From: Abelmoschus esculentus
Taxonomy: Eukaryota; Streptophyta; Magnoliopsida; Malvales; Malvaceae
Direction of reading: 5' to 3'
NCBI GenBank assembly: GCA_035048815.1
Contig: JAUCBN010000007.1
Span: 5,959,501 to 6,023,500 of the forward strand
DNA: 64,000 nucleotides
The translations under genes and the position numbers were made by a program. Shown here one piece after another: positions 47,366-56,260 of this stretch. The notes beneath the pieces are model-generated. The model saw only the letters and a list, made by a program, of their open reading frames with translations. It was not told the DNA's origin and made no database searches. The stretch's first letter is position 1. Every line of letters starts with the position of its first letter.

Positions 47366-47799
47366 TATATAATAGATTTATTGTATTTTTATGGGATAAT
47401 ATTTTATTTATACTTTTTGTTCTAAGATTTCATTTGTGTTGTGTTCATATTGAGATTTTTTAATCGTTAATTAGATATTGTAAGGATTTGTCATGTGTTA
47501 ACTCTTTCGATCTAATTTGTTTTTTTTACAATGACAGAATTCGAACATTTGACGAGTAGTAATGGTCTCGTAAAAATGGTATAAAAGTGATTTTTTGATT
47601 CCTTATTTCATGTCGAGCACCCTATGAGTAAGGTAGACAAGATGATTAACCGTAACACGTGACTCATCCCGAGAGAGGATGACTTGTAACGAGGTATCAC
47701 AAAATTGAATGGGAGAATGTCACGCCATAAAGAAGGCGAGATACAATAATCTTGCACTAAAAAAGAAATGAAAATTCTCTTGTTGTTACTCGTTTCGTC

Positions 47800-48783
47800 G
47801 ATAAATTATTACATGAACCTTTTCTACCATCTAGGTTATGTTCCCAACCAATTAAATTAAGACACGTAATATATTTTTTTCATATCAAATTTACACATAA
47901 GCATTGGCCAAATCATCTAATTTAATGTCTTTGATTTTAAAAAAGGAAAAAAATATTACCAAATATTTCTGGTGTCATCTTTTTCTTTGTTCTTTAAAAT
48001 TTTCCTAATTAATTTTTTATATAGGTTTAGATTTAGGGTTTAGGGATTAGTGGTTTTGGGTTTATGTGGTTTAGATTTAAGGTTTAGGGTTAAAGTTATG
48101 GTTTAGGGTTATATGTTATTATTTAGGTTTAGGGTTTAGACTTTAGGGTTTAGAGTTAGAGATTAGTGGTTTAAGGTTTGTGTGGTTTAAGTTTAGAGTT
48201 TAGGATTTATGTGGTTTAAGTTAAAGGTTTAGAGTTAGAGTTAGAGTTTAGGGTTTAGAGTTAGAGTTAGAGTTTAGGGTTTAGAGTTAGAGATTAGTGG
48301 TTTAGTGTTTGTGTGGTTTAAGTTTAGAGTTTAGGGTTTATGTAGTTTAAGTTAAAGGTTTAGAGTTAGAGTTAGAGTTTAGGGTTATGTGTTATTGTTT
48401 AACTTTAGGGTTTAGGGTTAGTGTTATGGTTTGAGGTTAGTGTTTAGGGTTTAGAATTTAGGGTTATGGTTTAAGGATTAGGGTTTATGGTTAGTGTTAT
48501 GGTTTGGGGTTAGTGTTTAGGGTTTAGAATTTAGGGTTATGGTTTATGGTTTAAGGATTAGGGTTAAGGGTTAAAAAATGATTAAAAAACTTAAACAATA
48601 AAGAGTAAGACAACATAAAAAATCTTTGGTAATATTTTTCTATTTTAAAATCAAATTCATTATAGTGAATGATTAGGATGATGCTTATGTGTAAATATGA
48701 TATGAAAAAATATATTATGTGTCTTATTTTAATTGTTGGAACCATATTCTAGGTGATGGAAAGGGTTCATATAATAATTTCTC
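47800..48783. mobile_element. MULE-type MITE with degenerate telomere-like core (element E3)
   Basis: 984 bp. Left end GATAAATTATTACATGAACC; the reverse complement of the right end is GAGAAATTATTATATGAACC. TIRs of about 220 bp align through ACACGTAATATATTTTTTTC, ACACATAAGCA and ATATTACCAAA. Flanking 9-mers are CGTTTCGTC (47791-47799) and CGTTTCGCC (48784-48792), 8 of 9 identical. The core (about 48021-48573) is a mutated TTTAGGG array. It lies in the spacer between FLA copies C and D. Confidence 0.87.
48021..48573. repeat. Degenerate telomere-like array in E3
   Basis: Over 500 bp of TTTAGGG-like units decayed to TTTAGAG, TTAGAG, GTTATGG and GTTTATGTGG, with secondary longer-period repeats (for example TTAGAGTTAGAGTTTAGGG recurring). 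Confidence 0.9.
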
Positions 48784-48815
48784 CGTTTCGCCTTCTAGAT
48801 TCTTCTTTATTTTGG

Positions 48816-49013
48816 GAAAAATTATATTATGGGTCAGTCTCTCACTTGTCCATGGGACTAACCACTAAAAACTACACACTTCAACAATTTTGTCATGTAA
48901 TATTTCTTTTCTAAGTGAATCTTCACTTGAAAAATTAAAAATTACAGAGTGAGTAATTTTTAATGGTTAGTCCATGAATAACATGGTAAAACTGACCCAT
49001 AATATAATTTCTC
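48816..49013. mobile_element. MULE-type MITE, GAGAAATTAT family (M4)
   Basis: 198 bp. Left end GAAAAATTATATTATGGGTC; the reverse complement of the right end is GAGAAATTATATTATGGGTC. TIRs continue through CATG(G)GACTAACCA. Perfect 9-bp flanks TTATTTTGG at 48807-48815 and 49014-49022. It sits only 32 bp from the end of E3. Confidence 0.9.
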
Positions 49014-49022
49014 TTATTTTGG

Positions 49023-49810
49023 GATGTTTCGACTCTCCCGTCGCTCCATTTGTTGTGGACGCTCCTCCCCGACGTCTTTGGACTTGTTAGGACCCTCTTG
49101 AGTGAAGGGTTTTCTAGTTTGCAGTCTAGAAGGGATCTTCTCCCAATTTTGTCTTTCGGTTTCAGGCGGTAGGGGTTCTTGCAATGTGAAGAATATTTGA
49201 TGCTGAATCTATTTGTTCGGGTTAAAATATACTGTTACTCTATAGTCTTTTATCATTTGATATTAAGAGACTTTAATCTATTATTTTCGATGGTTTTTTT
49301 TATGTTCTACTGTTAGCATTATATGATATGCATATTTTAATTATTGTAATTTTTTTATTATTTTAATCAACAAAACCGATCACATGTAAAATTCTTTTGA
49401 TATGATCATCAATCTATATAATAATCGTTATAGTTTAATTGTTAGAGTTGAAAACTTAATTTTTCATGTAAAAATTCTAGTGCATAAGGGGTTATTCTAA
49501 TAAAAAAATGCATAGCATTTGATTTTATAGTTTCCTTAATTAGTAGTCGAAAATCATAAAAGATTATTTCTTTTATTGATTTATCATTTGAAAACAATGA
49601 TTGATCTCGAGTAAGAATATGAGAAATTCTGCTTCCGTTCTCTTTATCCAAGCTACATTAGCTGCATTTCTTTGATGAGTTTTGCGTGATTTGATCAGTT
49701 GATTATTGTATTTATCGATTCTGATCTTGCTATTGTCTTACTTGTCCAGTAATGAATGCTGATTGAATCGTGAAACGGTTTTGCTTAATAAATCCCCTTG
49801 TTTTATCCAC
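49023..49810. other. Intergenic; right half duplicated downstream of FLA copy C
   Basis: About 49300-49640 matches 45540-46060. The stretch 49021-49200 is more GC-rich but unrecognised. Confidence 0.55.
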
Positions 49811-50650
49811 TCAAATCATCGCCAGAAAGAACCAAGCCCAAATGGAAATCATAAGAACGGTAGAGACCAGATAGTCCAGAGACGGTACAGATGCAGCAGA
49901 GCTTCCCCCTTCACTAGCAGGAGCATCAGCAGCAGTTGGCTCCGCTCCCATGCTTGGTTTAGTCCTGGATGAAACCGGAGACTTGACGTCTTCCTCATCA
50001 TCAACATTGGGTGTTAGTGTAGATGTAGGTGCAGGTGTAGGAGCTGATGCTGGTGCTGGTGCTAGGACCTTCCTCGGAGGGGAAGCCGCAGGAGCGATAT
50101 ATGGTGCAGGCGAAATCGAGGCTACATTTAAAAGAGTACTGATTTGCAATACGGAAAGATCATAAGGTTTTGTCGTCACTTCTCCAACAAGTTGAGCTTC
50201 AAGGTGCGAGTTTGGTACAGAAGATGCAAACACCACGGGACCTTTGCCCGTGTTGGTCAAGTTCAAGAAACCTACTTGGTGGTAGGCTTTCCCGGTTTCT
50301 TGATAGAGTGTTGTGAGAATCTTGTTATGTTTCGAATGTGATTTATTGAACTTGGCTCCATCGTAATAATCGAGTACCACATGCACGCTCATGACCATCT
50401 TCTTTTGATCCGAGGATAGGCCGGACAGTGCACCCAAATTACCATTCGAAACAACAAGAACAGTGACGGTTTGCATGCCATTGATCTGGTCCGCAACACC
50501 CGTTTCATTCAACATGCTGCTGAAGTCGGAGAAGTCCGAGTATCCGCTGAGGGTCTTGCAGATGTCTAAATTCGCAGCAGGAGCAGGAGCTACTAAGAGG
50601 AACAAAAGGCTAAAGGAGAATGCAACAGCTGGAGAAGACATGGGAAACAT
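49811..50650 (-). CDS. FLA: Fasciclin-like arabinogalactan protein, cluster copy D
   Basis: 279 residues, single exon. Signal peptide MFPMSSPAVAFSFSLLFLLV..APA. FAS1 (SGYSDFSDFSSMLNETGVAD; LSSDQKKMVMSVHVVLDYYD; LTNTGKGPVVFASSVPN). AGP segment with the longest Ala-Pro run of the cluster (PAPASAPTPAPTSTLTP). Acidic linker NVDDEEDVKSP and a hydrophobic GPI signal (STVLMISIWAWFFLAMI). Very close to copies A and C. A MITE sits about 165 bp upstream of its ATG, at the outer edge of the conserved promoter. Intact. Confidence 0.95.
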   Translation of the reverse strand: MFPMSSPAVAFSFSLLFLLVAPAPAANLDICKTLSGYSDFSDFSSMLNETGVADQINGMQTVTVLVVSNGNLGALSGLSSDQKKMVMSVHVVLDYYDGAKFNKSHSKHNKILTTLYQETGKAYHQVGFLNLTNTGKGPVVFASSVPNSHLEAQLVGEVTTKPYDLSVLQISTLLNVASISPAPYIAPAASPPRKVLAPAPASAPTPAPTSTLTPNVDDEEDVKSPVSSRTKPSMGAEPTAADAPASEGGSSAASVPSLDYLVSTVLMISIWAWFFLAMI

Positions 50651-50712
50651 TTTTTGTGTGTGTTTGAGAGATATGAAGTTGTTGATGCTTCAGACAAGGT
50701 TACCACACAGGA

Positions 50713-50775
50713 TTTATATACAAAATGTGGATACCAATTCAAGCCTATATTAGTAAGTTTGAGTTTATTTCGATC
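50713..50775 (-). promoter_or_regulatory. FLA promoter module with TATA box, copy D
   Basis: The minus strand has GATCGAAATAAACTCAAACT ... TATATAAATCC with the TATA core at 50720-50713. The similarity with the other copies stops near 50815, where M6 begins. Confidence 0.75.
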
Positions 50776-50815
50776 GAATAAGTAGGGTTTCAGTTTTAGT
50801 GAGCAAAACACAAAA

Positions 50816-51079
50816 GAAAATTTATAATACAACTCATTTATATCATGTCATTAATGAGATTAATCAATTAAATATATCTATTTAATTAATTTATTTTATT
50901 TTATCTTTTTTTATCGAGTAAATCTTCATTAGTATTTACTATAAATTAAATTTAAATTATCTTTTTATCAAATAAAGATTCACTTCTTAAAAATTGTGAT
51001 AAAAAATTAATTAAATTGATAAATTTAACTGATTAATTCATTAATAACGTGACAGAAATGACGCATAATATAATTTCTC
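50816..51079. mobile_element. MULE-type MITE, GAGAAATTAT family (M6)
   Basis: 264 bp. Left end GAAAATTTATAATACAACTC; the reverse complement of the right end is GAGAAATTATATTATGCGTC. TIRs of about 65 bp share CATGTCATTAATGAGATTAA / CACGTTATTAATGAATTAAT. Flanks are A-rich and I cannot read a convincing 9-bp duplication. Inserted at the outer edge of the FLA copy D promoter. Confidence 0.7.
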
Positions 51080-52568
51080 AAAAAACATATTACAAATAGT
51101 GAATATACGATTTCTTTTTCAATCGGATGAATTTAGAACCAACGAAACATTAATAATGTCGTACATCATTAATGATTTTTAATAGTTTTGATTGGTTGGT
51201 TTTGAGCTGTTTAATTTCCCTTGCACTTGGCCCAATTCATAATGAATGATTCATCTTTATGAGGCCTCGGAAATTTAGTGGGTCTTTGCTGGAATTAGTC
51301 CTGTTTCTCCTCAAACGGATTCACCATCCCTCTGTGTTTCAATTTTTCTTCTACATTTTCCCAAAATAGGGACATGGAGGGATGGCAAGAGTATTGCAAC
51401 ATATTAATTGCTGAAACAGATTTTTTTTCTCTCCAGAAACCCGATGTAAGGGGATGAAGAGTTTGTTTGGTAAGAAAAGGTCTAATTGCACAAAAGACCC
51501 CCTAAAATTGCCAGGCTTCATAGAACAGGAACTTTCCATCATCCATTGGTCCAGGTCCAAGGAAAATTGAAGAGCTCAAAACCAACCAACCAAACTCTGA
51601 AGAAGATATGAAGATCTGGCCTCACATGTACTTTATTTCAATTTCAATGCTCTCTTTGAAACAAAGTAGTTAAACTGGTTTGATACAACTGTTAAATTGC
51701 TGTCTGAGCCAGATTCTATGGCATTGGGAAGTGCACTGTTTTGGAGCTAACATAGAACTTTATTTAAAATCAATCTTTACAAGGTAGTATTTGTTCATAC
51801 TTTTTCTTAACCATTTGACAATGCATACATCTTGCAAACAAAGCTGATTGAATAGTATCCTAGGATGAACATCATCCTCTTTTCCGGGGCATCTATTGTA
51901 CAGTTTAAAGACATCAATCCGGTTTGCTCTGACGATTAGGCCTCCTTCTATTGGCTCCACAGCCAGTTAGCCAAGCATTTAAGTGCAAATTGTCTTGTGT
52001 CAAGTTTCAAGGGTTTGATACAAAAGGAATGGTAATTATGCAAATTCTTCTTCTCTGGGTGTGTGACTACTAGCCCCTTCTTATATTGTATTTCACTTTT
52101 TTTCTTATTTCGTTTAGGGTTGTGTAATTACTTAGATAAGACAAACAATTAGTGATAGTTGCACTATCAGAAATATTTAAAGCTATAATTAATTAAATGT
52201 TAGAACATTGTTGTAATTTGTAAAGGGTACTCCAGTAGTTGGTACTTTCGCTTGCTTTAGTGGAATACTGACATTGCTCCTCCGTTTCAAGAGCTTTTGT
52301 CTTAGCTTCAGCACTGCACATACAGACACTGACTGGATCTCATGGCTGCTGTTTCTATGTTAATTTCAGCATGCAAACTGATTAAAAAGAAAAACTAGCA
52401 AGATCCTCAAAATGATATGATTAATCAACAACAATTTATTAGCTCCAAACGGATAAATATCTTGCACATACTTCAATTTTCAGTCTTAAGTTGAATAACC
52501 ATTGGTTTAAAACCTCAGTACGTCCCTTCTTGACCTTCACAAACTAGATTGTGGTTCTTGCTGTACTC
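51080..52568. other. Intergenic, no gene recognised
   Basis: Mixed composition. Small minus-strand frames at 51351-51560 and 51760-51960 show no domain. Sequence near 52440-52568 is probably 3'UTR of the RBR gene. Confidence 0.5.
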
Positions 52569-53598
52569 TTAATTCCGCTGGCAGCCACCGTGACTCGTTG
52601 TCCACTCTTCTCCGCAACCATAGCAAAAATGGAAGTTACATCTGCAGCCACAATCATACAACATCTCCCTCATCAAAGAAGGTTCTATTCTCAAGCATAA
52701 CATATTTTCGATGAACACAAAGCTCGGTAACTAGGTATGTAGAAAGATATATTAGATCATGAACAGACCTGCAAGTCATATGTGGACAGCCTTCTGTTCT
52801 TTCAACATAGTAATAGCACTTGGGGCACCTAGTCCATTTATTTTCCCTGGCAAGTTCCCTCACCATGAGATCTTCTCTCCCTCTTTCATCCTCATTAAGC
52901 CTCTGGAAATCTTCACATCCGATCCCCGTATGCCATGGTACGTAACATTGTGCACAGAACAACCTATGGCAAAAGGGGCATTCAGATTCTCTAATAACTT
53001 CTCCTCCATCATCATTCAACAATGTGGCCGAACAATCCATGAAAGGACAGTGAAATATCTGGGATGCATTCATAAACTCTTGGCAAAGAGCATCTTCCCA
53101 GCGATGGACTACTTCTTCGGGAAGCAGAGGTCGACAAGTATCGAGTTCCAAGACAGCCCTGCAGTTCTCTCCGGGGCATGTGATGATTGTTTTGCTTTGT
53201 TCAACTCTTGTCGAAACATGCTTGCTGATGCAATCGCGACAGTAAGAGTGAAGGCAACGTTCCGTGGTGAACATCGCTTCATTTTCTTTCCTTTCAACAC
53301 AAATCTCACAGAAACTTAACGAGGAGGATTCACCAGCAGCTTCCTTTGTTTCGATGTCGTGAGGCATAGCTTGGATTAGTATTGAGGATGACACATGAGT
53401 GTTGAATGAGATGGAAATGATAGTGGAAATTTGTGCATAGTAGACTGCAGATGACATGAGAGCCTCTTGAAACTGCAACTCTTCGGCATATTTGTCGTCG
53501 GATGGAGGGAAGATTCCATTCTCATCATGATCAAAGAGTGCTGAGAAGTAAAACTCATCAACAAAATCAAGATCAGAAGTTGGTGTGGTTTGAGCCAT
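52569..53598 (-). CDS. RBR (RING-IBR-Rcat) E3 ubiquitin ligase
   Basis: RING-HECT hybrid ligase, which passes ubiquitin through a cysteine of its own before the substrate. Two exons: 53598-52769 and 52641-52569, giving 300 residues. The frame joins TCR|CNFHFCYGC across the intron. RING1 spans C97-C146 (CEIC, CLHSYCRDC, CPGENC), IBR about C184-C228 (CPFMDC, CPFCHRLFCAQC) and Rcat about C258-C286 (CPKC, CRCNFHFCYGCGEEW). The catalytic cysteine by analogy with HHARI/Parkin is C271 in EGCPHM. The N-terminus is short and acidic, with no UBA or ARIADNE domain visible; the protein ends a few residues after Rcat. This is the plant-specific short RBR class. MAQTTP is the first ATG in frame. Substrate unknown. 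Confidence 0.92.
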
Positions 53599-53926
53599 GA
53601 TGGATACCGAAGAGTCTTTTTTTTTTTGCGTATTAGGCAATTAGAGTTCAGTGATCCTTTTAACAAGATAGAGAAACAAGGCTTTTCAAGTAACTTAGCA
53701 CTGAAGTTCCTATACTGATCACTGACTACTTCATTGAGGGGTAAACCTTTAACACTTTTGTATTCTTCAATTAAAAAACCAATCTCAACTTTTTGACTTC
53801 TCTTCACTCGGGTTTTCAATTTGTTTTTGGGCCTAGAGATTCATCCCAGATAAATACACAAGAAAAGGTGTTGGCCATTAGTTTCAACAAGCAGCTTAGA
53901 AAGAAGTTGCTGAATTCATTGTATAA

Positions 53927-53979
53927 AGTCCCACATCATAAAGAGATGAATAAACGAAGCGAGAAGGGGCTTATAAAAC
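53927..53979 (+). promoter_or_regulatory. Plant snRNA promoter: USE and TATA box
   Basis: AGTCCCACATCA at 53927-53938 matches the upstream sequence element RTCCCACATCG of plant snRNA genes except the last base. TTATAAAAC at 53971-53979 is the TATA box, about 30 bp before the U2 start. The spacing of just over 30 bp between them is the polymerase II arrangement, as expected for U2. Confidence 0.88.
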
Positions 53980-54003
53980 AGGAGGGCTTAGACCGAGCAA
54001 AGC

Positions 54004-54199
54004 ATACCTTTCTCGGCCTTTTGGCTAAGATCAAGTGTAGTATCTGTTCTTATCAGTTTAATATCTGATATGTGGGTCATTGGCCCACACGATATTAAAT
54101 TTATTTTTTGAGGGGAAGGGTCCATAACAGTAGCTTGCTACTGGGTCTCTTGAGCGTCGCCTAAGCGTTGCACTATTGCTTGGGCCTGGCGCACCCCAC
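54004..54199 (+). ncRNA. U2: U2 spliceosomal snRNA
   Basis: Starts ATACCTTTCTCGGCCTTTTG and runs through the branch-point-pairing GTAGTA, the TCTTATCAGTTTAATATCTG stem, and the Sm site region ATTTATTTTTTGA. Stem-loop IV carries AGTAGCTTGCTACTGGG. It ends GGCGCACCCCACC. About 196 nt, the normal length. A few changes from the usual plant U2 are visible, such as GTGGGTCATTGGCCCAC with a G-U pair in stem III, but pairing is kept. With an intact USE/TATA promoter it is probably functional, though U2 variants are common. Downstream AGTTCTGAA at 54208 is a loose match to the 3' processing box. It is head-to-head with the RBR gene, about 400 bp apart. Confidence 0.95.
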
Positions 54200-54444
54200 C
54201 TAATTCTAGTTCTGAAGGTTTCGATCTTGCAATAGTCTTAGCTTTGAAGCTTAATTAAATTCTCGACATTTCAGTTCCACCTTGAAAAGTACAGATTCAT
54301 TGTGCTTGGCATGGTTGCTAACGTTAGAGGATATCTTAAACTTGATCACTTGAATAAATCATACACCGCTATAAATAGTGATAATTGCAGGTTGCAGAAT
54401 GTGAAACGAATTGCAAGCAAGAGCGTTGTTGTTGGTGTTGCTGG

Positions 54445-54623
54445 CTACTCATCACCGTGAATGTACCAGCAAAGAAGCATATAGTGGCACAGCGGCACAG
54501 GATGTTGAGTCGAGCACGTTGCTGCTTAACCAAGGAAGCACACCTGGCGGAGAAACCGTACCCCTCTTGTTTCGCAGAGGCCTTGCCTCCACTCTTGTAT
54601 TGCCGGGATTGCAACTCTGCCAT
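54445..54623 (-). pseudogene. RTFL/DVL small-peptide gene with a 2-bp frameshift
   Basis: The ATG at 54623 opens MAELQSRQYKSGGK and then GFSARCASLVKQQRARLNIL, the hallmark of ROTUNDIFOLIA-like/DEVIL peptides, which restrict cell proliferation in plant organs. After RCAT the frame is lost, but the next frame gives MLLCWYIHGDE and a stop at 54445-54447, the canonical ending. The text ACTATATGC has an extra AT where ACTATGC would keep the frame. As it stands, translation would continue to 54369, giving 84 residues with an aberrant tail. The LNILCRC part also departs from the usual YIxRRC. Either a recent pseudogene or an assembly error. Confidence 0.82.
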
Positions 54624-56119
54624 GGCTGAGAATGAGAGAGAGAAAGCTCAATGGCTTGACATTGAGTATACGATCAAATTAAGTTTAAATTATTTTATCG
54701 AAAAATTTAAAATTCAACTATTTTAACTACATTAAATAATTTTTTAAAATTGTTTGAGATTTGAGTTAATCGAGTTAATGATTTTATTTTATTATTTAAT
54801 CAAATTATTTAAGTTTATGTATAAATTTAACATTGTTCTCATGTTATAGATGTCATATTTTAGTTTAAAATTACTAATACAGTAAAAAAAATATAACGAG
54901 ATTTTATTGTATTAGTTATTTGTATCGAAGAATAACATTAATAAATGCGAATTAAAAATTATCCAAACCCAAATTTTATTTTTATTAAAAAATAATCTAA
55001 TAAAACTAAACCAAATCAAATTCTATAAAATCTAAATCTCATCTCCCTCTCTAAAAATATACTAACCCGACCCCACAGCTTTAAGGGTTTACAAGTATAA
55101 ACTCTAATATTTGTCATACCATTTTTTATAATCATTTTTATACTAAGATATAGAATACTTTATTAATATTTATTAAATTCTAATTATTTGGCAGAGCTCG
55201 ATCTCGTGTAAATTTATATTGTTTTTGAATTTTTGGGCACAGTAGATTTTTGATCTAATTTATGCATTATAAAAATTTAAAAGTTACTATTTTTAAATAT
55301 ACAGAAAAATTAAATAAACATAAATTCACATCAAATGTCAATTTCTAAAATAAGATGAATAAAATAGATAATAAATAAAAATAAAACTGACAACAAGACG
55401 AGTTGAATATATTTTATTTTTTTAATAAATATAGTCGAGACTTACGCGTAAAAATAAAATTCGTAAAATCAAATAAAAATCAACGTTTACAAATACTACA
55501 TACTAAATAAAACAATTATTAATTAATTTAGTAAAATGAATTATTAAATTAAGTTGTTTTACAATAGTTTTAAAGGGGAAAAAAGTAGGAATTAGCAAAG
55601 TTAGATACGCCTATCCAAAGCGTATCCAACTCTATACTTTTCCCATTTCCCCCCCAAAAAAACCAATCGCATTAAAAAGGACACAAATTACAAATATGGG
55701 ATTTTAGGATGTACGTGAAAGGGTTTACTTAATGGATAAGTATAGAAAATTATTATAATTATTTAATTAATAGTTTTAAAAAGTATCTTACGTATTATTT
55801 TTAATTAAGAACATGCATTGTGTATATATATTATATAAATTTTATTGCTATTTTGTGCCATTATTAATATTTTCTATGTTAAAAGTGTAAAAAAAAGCTA
55901 GACAGAGAAGGGGATTGTAAGAATATTACTAAAATTTCCATGGTTTTGGATTCTTCTGCTAAGTCGTGTCTGCCAGCTTTTACTTGGCTATAGACTATAG
56001 TGGCTTAAAAGCATACGTTTTGTAGAATTTAAAATTTATGTATTATTTTTAAAGAATCAAGTATAAACCCAAAATCCTTTCTGGTTTTGGCAACTGGGAA
56101 GTGACCAGTTTGGAGAGAG
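54624..56119. other. AT-rich intergenic upstream of the receptor kinase
   Basis: No gene. Fragments such as GAGTTAATCGAGTTAATG near 54763 recall the CTCGA-rich interior of the hAT MITE at 33803, but no element ends are visible. The last few hundred bp is probably promoter and leader of the kinase gene. Confidence 0.5.
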
Positions 56120-56228
56120 ATGGTAAAGGATTGGGGAAAAGATTTGATTTTGGTGCTGTTTACACTCTGCATTTTGGGGTTCAAGCTCCGCTGTTCAAAT
56201 GCCGTAACAGATCAAGGAGATGGTTAGT

Positions 56229-56260
<32 letters not shown>

